Positions 22,591-33,772 of a DNA stretch of 64,000 nt are shown here, one piece after another. Source of the stretch: Triglochin maritima. Taxonomy: Eukaryota > Streptophyta > Magnoliopsida > Alismatales > Juncaginaceae. The DNA is taken from positions 29,200,053 to 29,264,052 of the forward strand of contig OY821775.1 in the NCBI GenBank assembly GCA_963682175.1, given 5' to 3'. Each line of letters opens with the position of its first letter. Positions within the stretch are counted from its first letter, which is position 1. The notes beneath the pieces are model-generated. The model searched no databases, was not told the origin of the DNA, and worked only from the letters and a program-made list of their open reading frames with translations. The position numbers and the translations under genes were made by a program.

Positions 22591-23685
22591 ATGCCTCCTA
22601 GACGGGGGAAGGCCGTTGCCCATACTCGCGGTGAGAGTGAGACTGCGAGGGATAAGGGTTGGGAGGATGAGCGTCGGACGCTGTTCGATACGGTCGGACG
22701 TCTGACAGAGATGCTACAGCAGCAGACGGCACAGACTGGGCAGACGGGGACTGGCGCTATGCATGACCGGTTTATGCGCCAGCATCCGCCTACCTTTCTG
22801 GGGCAGTACGACGCAGAGGCTGCGGAGGAGTGGATCTTCACTATGCAGAAGATCTTCAGTGCGATTGGTTGTCCTCCAGAGGCGAGAGTGGGCCTGGCTA
22901 CTTATGTGTTGGGCGGTGCTGCGTCCAACTGGTGGAGGTCCACATCTGCAGTGGTGTTTGCGGACAGAGATGATATAGCCTGGGGGGAGTTCGTTGGCGA
23001 GTTCAACGAGCAGTATTTTCCGCAGCATGTCCAGGATGAGAAGAGGGAGGAGTTTCTGAGTCTTCAGCAGGGAGACATGACCCTGGCAGGCTACATCGGG
23101 AAGTTCAACGCCCTAGAGCGTTACTGTCCCGAGATGTATATCACACAGGAGCAGAGAGCAGGGAAGTTCGTCCGAGGGCTCCGGAAGCAGTTGAGGACGA
23201 AGGTGCTGACACATATGCCACGCACATTGGCCGATGCAGTGAAGAGTGCTACTGTTCTCGATCGTGACTACAGAGAGAACTACCAGGATGAGAGGAGGCC
23301 ATCGGGTAGGTTCTCTGGGCGGCTGGGAGGTCAGACTGGGGGAAATCCGGACAAGAGGCCCCGATTCGAGGAAGCAGGAGCAGCGGTACCACGGCCTGAG
23401 CCTTGTGGTACTTGTGGGAGGTTTCACTCCGGGCCGTGCTTCATCCCCGGAGCATGTCATGGTTGTGGCCAGCTGGGCCACTTTATTAGGAGCTGTCCAA
23501 GCCGAGGAGCTGGACCGAGCAGACCACCGGGTTTACCAGCACCACGCAGAGGTGGAGGCGGAGGTAGACCACCTTTCGGACCACAGCAGGGGCAGCACAC
23601 TGGCAGAGTTTTCACCATCCAGGCAGAGGAGGCTCGGGATGGAGGCGCCGTTGTGGAAGGTACGCTTCTTGTCGCAGGTCAGTAG
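22591..23685 (+). CDS. Gag of element A
   Basis: About 364 residues from the Met that aligns with the gag start of element F (MPPRRGK... against MPSRRVR...); the frame is open upstream to 22546. It contains the retrotransposon gag core (LATYVLGGAASNWWRS, FNEQYFPQHVQDEKREEFL, LERYCPEMY, FVRGLRKQLR), basic and Gly-rich C-terminal parts and one zinc knuckle CHGCGQLGHFIRSC. Function is nucleocapsid assembly and RNA packaging. In the related element F, gag and pol are one frame; here a one-base shift just before the protease (about 23678-23690) ends gag at a stop at 23683, so gag is intact but no longer fused to protease. Confidence 0.85.
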   Translation: MPPRRGKAVAHTRGESETARDKGWEDERRTLFDTVGRLTEMLQQQTAQTGQTGTGAMHDRFMRQHPPTFLGQYDAEAAEEWIFTMQKIFSAIGCPPEARVGLATYVLGGAASNWWRSTSAVVFADRDDIAWGEFVGEFNEQYFPQHVQDEKREEFLSLQQGDMTLAGYIGKFNALERYCPEMYITQEQRAGKFVRGLRKQLRTKVLTHMPRTLADAVKSATVLDRDYRENYQDERRPSGRFSGRLGGQTGGNPDKRPRFEEAGAAVPRPEPCGTCGRFHSGPCFIPGACHGCGQLGHFIRSCPSRGAGPSRPPGLPAPRRGGGGGRPPFGPQQGQHTGRVFTIQAEEARDGGAVVEGTLLVAGQ

Positions 23686-23690
23686 CTAGG

Positions 23691-24907
23691 GTGCTCTTTG
23701 ATTGTGGCGCAACACACTCGTTCATCTCAGAGCGAATTGTGGGAGTGTTGGGCTGTACCCTTGCGATGTTTACTGCCACTTTGGAGGTCAGCACACCCCT
23801 GGGTCTGGTGGGCACTGTGGGGAGATTTGTCCCCGGCGCCACGGTTGTTTCGGGAGATCAGGAGTTTCCGGCAGACCTGGTCTTGCTATCGATGGAGGAC
23901 TTTGATGTCATACTTGGGATGGATTGGCTGTCCCAATATGATGTTCGGGTCTTGTGCCGTGAGAAGAAGATTTTGATCTCGAGGAAGGGTTTGCCTGATA
24001 TTCAGAAACAGAGGGGGTCACATTATTGTATCTGCCGTGAGAGCTCAGAGGCTGTTGCAGCAGGGATGTGCAGCGTTTCTGGCGACACTTGTAGTTGCGG
24101 AGGCAGAGTCTCAGAGGCTAGAGGACATAGAGGTGGTGCAGGAGTTCGCGGATGTTTTTCCAGCGGACGATACAGACATTGGAGGACATGCTGAGAGCGT
24201 GTACACTTGACTGGGCCGGGCATTGGGATGAGCAATTGCCGCTGATAGAGTTTGCCTACAACAACAGCTACCACTCGAGTATTGGGATGGCACCATATGA
24301 GGCATTATACGGGAGACCGTGTAGATCGCCGGTATGCTGGAGTGATGTGGGCGAGAGACAGCTAGTTGGACCTGACATTATCCAGTTGTATTCAGAGAAG
24401 GTCGACGTGATTCGGAGACGACTAGCTACAGCATAGAGCAGACAGAAGAGTTATGCTGATACGCGGAGGCGTGAGCTGACTTTTGATGTAGGAGATCATG
24501 TCTTCCTGAAGATCTCGCCTTCCAGAGGGGTGATGAGATTCGGGAAGAAGGGGAAGCTGAGTCCGAGGTATGTCGGACCTTTTGAGATATTGGATCGGGT
24601 CGGTGAGGTGGCATATAGGATTGCTCTACCACCACAGTTCGCAGGACTTCACAACGTCTTCCATGTTTCTATGCTGAGGAAGTACGTGGCCGATCCAGCT
24701 CATGTGATAGAGATATCAGTACCGGAGATCCAGCAGGATTTGTCATTAGACGAGAGACCAGTTGAGATTGTGGATCAGATGATACATCAGCTCAGGAGGA
24801 GAGCGATTCCGATGGTGAAGGTCAGGTGGCAACATCACAGTGTCAGAGAGGCTACCTGTGAGATCGAGGAGGATGTCATGAAGCAGTATCCAGAGTTGTT
24901 TCGGTAA
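23691..24907 (+). pseudogene. Protease joined to C-terminal integrase, element A
   Basis: Starts with the aspartic protease ([13 protein letters not shown], then [19 protein letters not shown]). A frameshift near 24000 follows. At about 24163-24172 the sequence jumps from the protease-RT linker straight into the integrase core after its catalytic Glu (RTIQTLEDMLRACTLDW), through GRPCRSPVCWSDVGER and a stop at 24434-24436. The C-terminal fold with PMVKVRWQHHS, stopping at 24905-24907, completes it. RT, RNase H and two of the three integrase catalytic residues are gone. Bases GCGGACGAT at the junction fit both parent sequences, suggesting a microhomology deletion. Confidence 0.88.
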
Positions 24908-24956
24908 GTCAGTTGTTTCGAATTTCGCGGACGAAATTCTTTTAAGGATGGTAGAT

Positions 24957-26724
24957 TGTAATAACCTAATCTAAACCCCTTAATTAACTAAACCTAAATA
25001 AACCTACTTAAGAATTAATTGTGCTTTTCTTTGGTCTGATCTAGGAAGAGATAAGACTTAAGCCAATGGTGTATGATTGGATGATATGGAGGTGTTAGTC
25101 ATGGGGATGTTGAGGTGGCTTTTTATGGTTGGTAGATTTATAGGTGATTGATTGTAGTTGGTATATATAGTTAGATGAAGTTTCAATAGAAACGTTTCTT
25201 TCAACTAAACAACCAGAGAGGGAGAGGAGTGATTTCGGAGCAGAAGAAGGAGGAGAGAAGAAGTAAAGAAGAGGAAGAAGAAGAAGAAGGGAAGAAGAAG
25301 AGAAGAGGTGTTGAAGGGAGCTCGGGAGGCTTCTTCAATCGACCAAAAGGTATGCCAAATCTTCAATATAACTCACTTGTGCCTTGTGAGTGTTGGGGAT
25401 CGACGTTGGTGTCGAATTCCCCGTCGGAATTCAACCAATTCAGAGGTTGAAGACGACGATCGGTCGACCGGTGCCTGTGGGCAGTCGACCGATCCTATTA
25501 TTATATTGATGTTTACCCGCGAACGGGCGAACGATGTCTTAGGACGGTCGACCGTTATGCCAGATTTGTGCGGGAAAAGGGGGTGTTGCTGTTATCGGTC
25601 GAACGGGACCACTTAGCCGGTCGACCGAATAACGATGAGAATGGGTCGGTTAGGGATTTTGACTTATTAAACGGTCGAACGTCCTTTACCTTGTTCGACC
25701 GATCTATTCGATGCTAAGTCGGTTGGGAGCTTTGACCATCCAAACGGTCGACCGCTAGATGACTTTTGTTCGACCGATTGGTCGGTAATTCGGTTGGCGT
25801 GGTTTGACCGGTAGACTTGTTTGTACAGTACTGTGTACTGTGTGGGGGACCGGTCGACCGGTGTGCTTTTAGCGGTTGACCGATCTGCCGCAGGTTGGTG
25901 GATTAATCCACACGCGATCCGTCGATGTCAGGTCGACTACCGGCTCCGAGGCGACGGTTGATTACCGGCTTTGAGAGCTACGGATTTCACCTTCGACGAA
26001 GGCGTATTATTGTTGTACTTTTTCCTCTCTTACCGAGCGGGGTGTGAGGGATGTGTACCGTAAACCTTGGGCAGTTTGCGAGGGTTTAGCGGTAGGCCGA
26101 GGATGTTCCGGCAGGGTGTGCGCTAGGCGACTCTTGGGGGAGCAGTGGCTGTCGTCTGACCCGAGTTGTGTATTCGGCGGGCTGACTCGCTCCTTGGGTG
26201 CGGCGTATACCAGGGGTTCCTTCCTGCACTTTTTGGGGAGCAGTGGTGTCGACTGACCCTTGTGAGGCAGCGGTGGACTGACTTGACCCTAGTGGCAGGA
26301 GTGGTTCAGTGCCGCGGAGGCGGTGAGGGCATTATTGTGGGCCTGAGGCGGATGATCATGTGCATAGCATTGCATTGTCTTTAATTCCTTTTTATATTTT
26401 TAGGAGGCTTGGTATACGGGGTTCCTTCAGGGAACTCAGGCATGTTTGTTTGTTTTCATTTCAGGTAGCGAGTAGCATTAGAGTCAGGTGGTGACCGAGG
26501 AGAGTGCCCCCGAGATCAGATCCTGTAGTTGTCAGTCTCTTCCTTTTGAGGTGATTACATATTGTATAGCTTTTGTCGTAATCACAGTCAGTTTGTATAT
26601 TTGACTTCCACGTGGATCATATTTATATTATATATGTTGGTTTGTTTCCCGTGACGTGCCCAGTGTTGACCGTTGACGGTCTTTATTATTGTTTAAATTT
26701 TCCGCTGTTTTCGGGTACGTTACA
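24957..26724 (+). repeat. 3' LTR of element A, 214 bp shorter
   Basis: 1768 bp, otherwise closely matching the 5' LTR. It lacks the segment equivalent to 21263-21476, bounded in the 5' LTR by two direct copies of a 23-bp block (starting 21263 and 21477) that each contain a CGGTCGACCG palindrome; only one hybrid copy remains at about 25734-25756. Confidence 0.95.
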
Positions 26725-28440
26725 CAAATAGTACAGGCGCTCCCCAAGGTGAAACACTCGGTCGGATAAACCTGGAGTCCATCCACTCCTGCAACTTCTT
26801 CTTCATCTCTAATAACTCTGCTGGTGCCATCTAATCCGGAGCCTTCGACTGTGGTGTCGTGCCCACCACTAACTCGATGTCGAAATCGATGTCTCGGTGC
26901 GGCGGTAAAATAGAAATATTTGCTGCAAACAGCTCTGGAAACTCCCCTACAACCTCTATATCCTCCAGTCTCCTCGTCTTAGGATCATGAACTATCAGCG
27001 TAGCTACAAACTCCCTGCAACCCTGGTGTATCAGCGGAGCCTTCAACTATGAGACGACCTCCTCTGCTCTTCGTCCCTTCGATCAACACATTGGGCAAGT
27101 CCTTCCCCATAATATGGATCTTCTTCTCACGGCAAAAGACTTGCACATATTACTGTGACAACCAGTCCATCCCCAGTATGACGTCAAAGTCCTCCATCAG
27201 TAGCAAGACTAGATCTGTCTTAAAATCATGGTCTCCCGAAACAACTATGATGTCGGGGAGAAAGCTCCCCATAGTGCCCACCTTACCCATGGGTGTACTG
27301 ACTTCCAAACAATCACTCAACAGCTCAAGGGTAGAACCAAACTCAGCAGCAAACTTCTCCGAAATGAAGGAGTACGTGGTGGGGTAAAAAAGGACTCTAG
27401 CGACCAAACCTGAAACTAGAAAAATATCTTCTACCACAATGTTGGAGTCCCTTGCCTCCTCAGCCTCGATGGTGAAGACCTGTCCAGCCTTCCCAACTTG
27501 ACCATATGGTGCAACAACTCAGCTACCTCTGCTACTCCCTGTTGTTGGTGCCTCTGTCCTCCTGCTCGGCTCGCCCTGCCAGCTCAGACACTCCCAAACA
27601 TAGTGCCCAAGATGACCGCAACCCATACGTGCACCTGAATGGCGGAAACACTTCTGACCTGGGTGGAATCTGTCGTAGAATCTACACGTATCCTGCTGGT
27701 GTGCACCTCCTCTATCAAAATGGGGCATCTTGCCCGCTCTCCCTGTGGATGCCTAGCTACACGTCGACCTGTACTCCCCCTACGACTTCCGAGTCTCATG
27801 GTAGTTCTCCTGATAGTCTTGCTCCAGCACAGTCGCACACTTCACAACATTCACCAAGGTCTTCGGCATGCTGTTAAGTACACACGATCAGAGTTGCTTC
27901 CTCCATCCCCAAATGAACTTCTTTGCCCTCGACTCCTGGGTAACATAGATATCTCGATAGTAGCGCTCCAGGGCGTTCAAGTTTCGGATGTACTCTGCAA
28001 TGGTAGTCCCTCCCTGCTCGAGAGCCATGAGCTCCTCTCTCTTCCCATCGCTGACGTGCTATGGAAAATACTGCTCATTGAATTCCCATAGGAACTCCTC
28101 CCAACTAACATCAACTCTACCAGAAAAAAACCACAGCTGACGTGGTCCTCCACCAGATAGAAGCATCACCACCCAAAACATAGGTGGCCAGCCCCACCAT
28201 CCTCTCTGGGGGACTCCCAATCGCTCCGAAAATATCCCAGTCCTTAGCTACCTCAGAGTCGCCTGCGCCATCAAAAGTGGGTTGATGATGGCGCAAAAAG
28301 CGGTTGTGCACCACCCCTACCCTCACCGGCTCCTCTCGGCCAGACTGACTCTCCAGCAGCACACCTAGTCTCTGTTCAGTGTCATAAAGCATCTGCCGCT
28401 CCTTTGCCCAATCTGTTGCATCAGTGTATGCATGCATGAT
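26725..28440 (-). pseudogene. gag-protease-RT start of degenerate Tekay element D
   Basis: On the minus strand from 28440: gag N-terminus ([37 protein letters not shown]), knuckle region with RMGCGHLGHYVWEC (near 27600), protease ([20 protein letters not shown], 27150-27437; the catalytic DCGA reads as a degenerate FYPTT), linker (PPHRDIDFDIEL, SKAPD, 26831-27046), then [11 protein letters not shown] up to the element A insertion. Reading frames shift repeatedly and stops are frequent. The segment continues at 20485-19796 on the far side of A. Confidence 0.85.
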
Positions 28441-28500
28441 CATGTGAAAAATGCAAAAATCTACCAATTCTACTAGTAAGGGTGGTCTCTTTAGATGGGG
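28441..28500 (-). other. Leader remnant of element D; its 5' LTR and primer site are missing
   Basis: The minus strand retains an AGACCACCCTTA block matching the AAACCACCCTTAGAG leader found after the primer site in F (46253-46275). The LTR that should follow is replaced by LINE-like sequence. Confidence 0.55.
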
Positions 28501-29715
28501 ACACAAGGTAGGAGGGAGAAGATGGTTTGGAGGCAGAAGGGAAGACCGTAATGGACGTGGAGCTCATAACGGAGGAGGATCAAACGGGAACGGGGATCCC
28601 TGGAACAGAGTTAGTGAGGGCTTAGCCAATGGAAAAGCAACAAAGTTTGTTAGAGGAAGAACCAATCTGAGTTGAGATTGATAGTGGAGTATGTTTGAAT
28701 GCACCAACCATGGAGGAGTTTCGTCCTTTGGGGGGACAAAGGCTGCTGCAAAAAAATGTGCGAGCAGCACACGCTTTGACCAATAGACGGGAGCAAGCAG
28801 TTAGTGGACAACAACTTAGAGTGGTGCAAAAATAAGGCTGCTGCAAAAATAAGGGGTGTCTTTTGCTCCAAGAGATGGAAATTTGGTTGAAGAGTTGCAA
28901 GGTGGGAACAAGCTTCGGGTTTCAAGGCCAGCACATGACATGCAAGGGGTAAAAGAAGTTGGGGGCTTTGGGTAGCCAAATTCAAATGCGCTAAGTGGAG
29001 TGTATGAGTGCACCTCCGATCCCAGCCATCTACGCCAAAGGGAAAATATCATCACTAGATCGAGGGCTATGACGGATAAAACAAGCATAAGTGGCTTGGG
29101 TAGATTCAAAGCTCTTGCTGATTTTGAAGGAGGGGAGGAGGAAGATATTGCAACCGAGGAAATGGATGTAGGAAGCACAATTGAAGCTCCCTTTTAGCGT
29201 GTGGGTGGGAAGAAGAGGAATGGCAGCAAGACTTTATCCCTACCGCCTCTGGTGGATCTTGAAGTACTATGTCCACAACCCGAAACTTTCCATGCTATTC
29301 AAGAGAAGGGGTTGGAACAACAAAAAGTGAATCGAGGCGGTAAGGGACGAAAGTCCCATATTGCAAAATCATGAATGTACTCGTGTGGAATGTGCACGAC
29401 GCAAATCTCCCTGGCGTATGCACATGATTAGGGGTAGAATAAAGGAGTCAAAGGCGGACATTGTGTGCCTCCTCGAACATTAAGGTGAAGCTTAAGAAGA
29501 TGGAGCGCTTCCGGAAAGCAATTTTGGGGCACGAGTGGGCATCAAACAATTTGGTAATAAACTCTGGGAGAATTCTGGTCTTGTGGAATGAGCTGAAGGT
29601 GGACCTGAGGTTGACTTATGAAACCAGGCAAATGCTACAGCTGGAAGGTAGTGAGAAAAGGAACAGGAAGAACTTGGTTATCACGGAGGTCTATGCTGAA
29701 AATGGGCACTCAAAC
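28500..29715 (+). pseudogene. LINE (L1-type) remnant: ORF1 tail and endonuclease start
   Basis: From 29371 the translation reads MNVLVWNVHDANLPG, then, after a one-base shift, a segment ending KADIVCLLEH and, in a further frame, VKLKKMERFRKAILGHEW...NSGRILVLWNELKVDLRL (29461 onward). This is the N-terminal order of plant LINE ORF2 apurinic endonuclease (NVRGLN-type start, DIVCLLE with the catalytic Glu, GRILVLWN). No LINE RT is present downstream. 28500-29370 should be the end of ORF1 and spacer but shows no recognised domain. Several frameshifts and stops. The 3' boundary with the Sirevirus sequence is at about 29690-29740. Confidence 0.6.
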
Positions 29716-32195
29716 ATCTCTTACAACTCAAATCAATTGTGTCTCCTTTACTCTCACCGCATCTATCCTTTCGGAGATCACCAGACTTCCTAACGTCGGA
29801 GTTGATATTTATAACCTCCCTTGGGAGGAGATTTGTGGCTCGATGGATAAATTTTTGGAGATTACCCAACCGGTAATCCCGCAAGGTGGCAAGCACGCAA
29901 TTCCTCATCTTCCGGTTCTAGGCCACATAATTGAATCAGTTTAATATACCGGAAGTGCACGGCCGCGTTGAAGCGGTGGCAAGTACGGGTCGATCCACAA
30001 GGAGTGTGCGCGAGTCAGATTCCGGATACTCGAGTGGAAAAAGAGAGGAGAGAGATGTAATCGCAATCAAACTACAATACGTAAGAAATCGAAAACAAAC
30101 AATAAAGCATAACTCCTCGGGTGGGGGGGGGGGGGGTAGAGAAAGCATGTGAAAATGAAAATGTATGGTGTAGTCTGTGTTCAAATGTGCTCATCAAAAC
30201 ATGTCATACATGAAATCCACAAAACTCAATTCCAACTTTGCCTCAACATGAAATAAGATAAAACCTTATCATTAAAACATACAAGACAATAATTGAAATG
30301 AAGCTAATATGTTCACATGCAAAATGACCCTAATCCAACTATGTCTCCACATGAAATAAGATTTATCATAATAATTAAAACATACAATACATTAATTTGG
30401 ATAAAGACTACATGAGAACATGCATGCACATGTCTTGTTCCCTTCTTCCACTCCATTCTTATCCTAACCTCATCATTCCCCATAAAATAGGCTCACTATC
30501 TAAGCATGTGCTAAGGTTCATTCAAGAGCACTAGCACATCAAAGATACGAGTGAAACCCACTAGATGGTTATGGAAATCATGTAAGGCACAAAGCATTAA
30601 GATTAACACACACACTAATCCATCACATGATCAATCACCTTCTTCTCCACCCCCAATGGGGATGGACTACTATCTACTCATCTCTACACTAAAGAAAACA
30701 TAAAAACAACAAGAACCCATAATGTAAATAACTGAAAACAAGATTAACCAAACAACAACATCAAAGAAATTGCATCAAGGTAAAAAACATGAATTTAAAT
30801 AACACAACTCACTATTGATTGAAATGAAAAGATTAGAACGTATGCTTCTTCTCTTCCAACTACACTAAGTAGCAGCAAAATAAAACCTAAAACTAATGGA
30901 GAAGCAAGAAGAAGAGGGAGAGGAGGGATTACAATGGTATATATAGACTAATACATGGTTAGGATTAATCTGGGAATAATCAGACGACTGTAAATCACAT
31001 GTGATAGTCCAAGAATGCTCTGACCCGGCAATCCGAACCACGACCAAAATTGCAGCCCAATTGGGGCATTTTGATCTGCCAGTGGTGGATCGAAATCCGC
31101 CACTAGCACATCAAATGCTCCCGATCCAGTTGAAATTTTGCGTCCCACTTCATTTTTTCATTTGGCACATGGGGTGAAGTCCGGGTCTTCTGTCTCAAAT
31201 CCCTTTGAGTGTAATTGGCAAAATACTGATTTGATTCAAGTCATGTGTCACCATATTTTGCACTTCACAATCAGGTCCCTCCGGGTTTGCACTTGGGTCC
31301 TTCCTGATTTGCGATCCAGTCCTTATGCATTACTTTATTACCTAATTCCTGAAACACTACAAACAACAACTCGAGTAGCACGATATTGGGGTAAAATAAA
31401 GGATATATAGCATGAATATGATAAATGATATGCTACTAATCACCACATCCTTATTCATTTCATCTCTACAAACCTCTATGTGTACAAAGGTCATAATGAC
31501 AAGCTCAACCACTAAATGATGAAGTGTCTCTTCAATCTCTCTATCGGTACTGGCATTAATTGCCCTTTATTTATCATCAACCGCATGTGCTACACTACTC
31601 GACGGAAGCTAAACTTTCTCCCATTCCCGATCATCACCTCGTTGATTGTAAATCACTTCAACATCAAACTTGACCGTGTTCCCTTCAAATCTTCAAAACT
31701 GCCATCGAAAAATATACACTCACGCGGATGTGCTCCAGCAAGCAACCAATTGAAGAAAATGCTGAAGATGACTCCACTGAAAATGAAGATTATGCCACAT
31801 CAACCGACGCTCCACCATCTACTCCTCCACCCAAAGTCGACGTTAATCCCAATTGTGATCCACAATCGGCTCGTGGTCGTCGACATTACACTCACCCCAA
31901 ATGGCCATCCAGTTCGGATGCTCAGTGGAACCAACCCACATGGGCTTATTGGCATGAGATGCTCTTTGACTGGAATTGTGAAGAAATCCGAGAGGTTAGT
32001 GGGCTAGTGGATCGGAATTATCAAGGCATTCAAGTGCTCATTTCGAATTTCCAAGTTTTTCAATTAGCGATGTCGAACTCGCTCAACGAGATCAACAACC
32101 AAATTTGTGTGGTTGGAGATTCTCGCCAAGCATTTCTTAACTCACAAAATGAAATCATGGATCTTCTTCGGAACAAGAAAAAGCCGGACAACTAG
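29716..32195 (+). pseudogene. Envelope-like / plant transposon-protein ORF of Sirevirus-like element K, interrupted
   Basis: Two parts, 29716-29927 and 31443-32195, are separated by solo LTR L. The first part reads FTLTASILSEITRLPNVG and LPVLGHI; the second MMKCLFNLSIGTGINCPLFIINRM and FLPFPIITSLIVNHF. Motif order matches the ORF at 40717-41313 (VSPKLLVEIL, VPRILAQIISYNLL, MELVCIYCIFKKILVDW). This fold recurs in envelope-like ORFs between pol and 3' LTR in some plant Ty1/copia elements and is annotated in databases as a putative plant transposon protein. After a frameshift near 31700 an acidic Pro/Thr/Ser region and a C-terminal coiled-coil-like region (EIREVSGLVDRNY...SLNEINNQICVV) end at a stop at 32193. 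No membrane segment is clear. It does not encode a usable protein. Confidence 0.6.
29928..31442 (-). mobile_element. Solo LTR L of the element-E family
   Basis: Runs from TAATTGAATCAG to GCTACTAATCA (1515 bp) with perfect target duplication CCACA (29923-29927, 31443-31447). The start reads TA instead of TG, a single transition from the family's TGATTGA. Landmarks shared with element E: AAGTGCACGGCCGCG near the start, TATATATAG at about 30939, GAATTAGGTAATAAAG-type end block. A G-run of about 14 lies at 30123-30136. Inserted in K's envelope-like ORF. Confidence 0.85.
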
Positions 32196-32553
32196 ACTAC
32201 TCTTTGTGCTTGTTTGGGTGTTTGTTTGCTTTGTCGAATGCATTTGAATTTTTTTTGTTTGCTTTGTCGAATGCATTTGATTTTGTTTGTTTTCTTTTGT
32301 ATCGTGTTTATGCTTTATCTTCGCTATAGAAATGAAATTTCATTTCCTTATTTTTGTCTTTTTGTCTCAACCTATGCTTGATTCCACTTTTTGCTTGGCG
32401 TCAAAAAGGGGTAAAAAATGGACATAATATGCTTCAATGAATATATGAAATTCATGCACATTATAAGGGGGATTTATTATCTAACCTATGCATATTGATA
32501 GGAAGTACTTACACAATTTGACATTAGTTTGTCAACATAAAAAAGGGCGAGAT
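32196..32553 (+). other. 3' non-coding region of element K and polypurine tract
   Basis: T-rich untranslated sequence ending in AAAAAGGGCGAGAT directly before the TGTTGGC start of the LTR, the position of the polypurine tract. Confidence 0.6.
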
Positions 32554-33772
32554 TGTTGGCTTTTTAGCTCCATTATTCTTAATTTTGATGATTAAAAAAC
32601 TAATATTATGCAGAACTCCAATTAACACATCCCACACATCATATTGTCAAATTGCAAATATATTATACATTCCTAACATTGTAGGTGCTCAAGTCGAAGG
32701 ACTAATCAACATCAAGAACAAGGCTCAAGATTTGAAATCAAAGCTCAAGGACTTAACATGTAATTATCTATTTATTTAAGTAATAGGATCAAATGTCACT
32801 TGATGCACAAAAGGATAAATTTGTCTCTGTCGGTAGACCGTATTGGCTTCAGTGTACCGAACCTATCCTACACGGACGACCGAGTCTTCTTCGGTGTACC
32901 GTTTCCATGTACTCAGTAGCATCCGGACCTTCCGTGGAATTCTTGATTCGGTCTACCGAATTGTGATCGGTCATCCAAACTTAACTTATGGTTTATAATC
33001 CTAATGACCATATCATATTGGCCCACATGCCAAAAAGCTCCCAACAGACTTATCTTTTGTCATTTGGCAACACCTTACGAATATTATTTGTCCAACCGAG
33101 TTCTTCATTCTGACCAATACATACATCATTTTGGTCGACTGTTTCTTCCCCGGTTGACCAAACCATTTCTGAATTATGCCCAAACTTAAGTCATTACTTG
33201 CTTCTTATTGGTCCAAACTTAGCCAACTCACCATAATGGCTCTAATTCCTTTGAAGGTTATAAAAACTTCATCTAAGAGACACAATCAACAATTTACTTA
33301 CCAAAAAAATTCCACACTCTTGTGCTCTCAAACTACAAGTCTTCAAAGCTCTGCCAACTCTCAAACTTCAATCAAATCCACTCCAAGTTCAATTCCAATC
33401 CTTGAGTGCATTCAAGTTAGAGTTCAACAACTTCAATAAACTTCCATTGCGTTGAAAAGCCTCAAGGAAGCTCCCTCTCCGGTTGTGAGAGGAGATTCGA
33501 GCAAAGCGAAGTTTTTCGCAAGGCTCCGATTGTAAGAGGGTTTATCTTTCACCAGGAACGAAGAGATTAGTGAATTCCCGAGTAGGGATCGGAGGAGCGT
33601 TCAGAACTTGAGGAGACGACTAGATCATAGTGGTGTGATCGAACCTCTATAAATCTCCAGAGTCGACTTTTGGTTTGCAATCTTGTCATTTTTATTTTAA
33701 TTGTGCATTAATTAGCTAAATTGGCATATAATCTATTAACCCCCTCTAGATTAGTGATTGATCTAACTTACA
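32554..33772 (+). repeat. 3' LTR of Sirevirus-like element K
   Basis: Begins TGTTGGCTTTTTAGC and ends GATCTAACTTACA (1219 bp), matching in start and end the LTR of element H (TGTTGGCTTTTG...GATCCTACA). TATA box TATAAAA at 33259-33265. A palindrome field with variable centres lies upstream in U3 (32831-32958). The element's 5' half is missing. The flank to the right is the leader of Tat-like element M, so K inserted into M. Confidence 0.75.
32831..32958. repeat. CGGT-NN-ACCG palindromes with variable centre in LTR K
   Basis: CGGTAGACCG (32831), CGGACGACCG (32873), CGGTGTACCG (32892) and CGGTCTACCG (32949), plus AGTGTACCGA (32851). The arms CGGT/ACCG are kept while the middle two bases vary. 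Confidence 0.85.

Larger units (their letters stand above)
20486..26724 (+). mobile_element. Element A: Tekay LTR retrotransposon with internal deletion
   Basis: LTRs at 20486-22467 and 24957-26724 (TGTAATAACC...TACGTTACA) and perfect target duplication CAAAT at 20481-20485 and 26725-26729. It is inserted into the minus-strand RT of element D, whose coding sequence resumes exactly after the duplication. The internal region (22468-24956) has gag, protease and the C-terminal half of integrase but lacks RT, RNase H and the integrase N-terminus. Confidence 0.97.

Noticed and set aside
31516..32195. Host coding gene
   Set aside because: Its position between an envelope-like domain and an LTR, and motif agreement with 40717-41313, fit a Sirevirus-like ORF.
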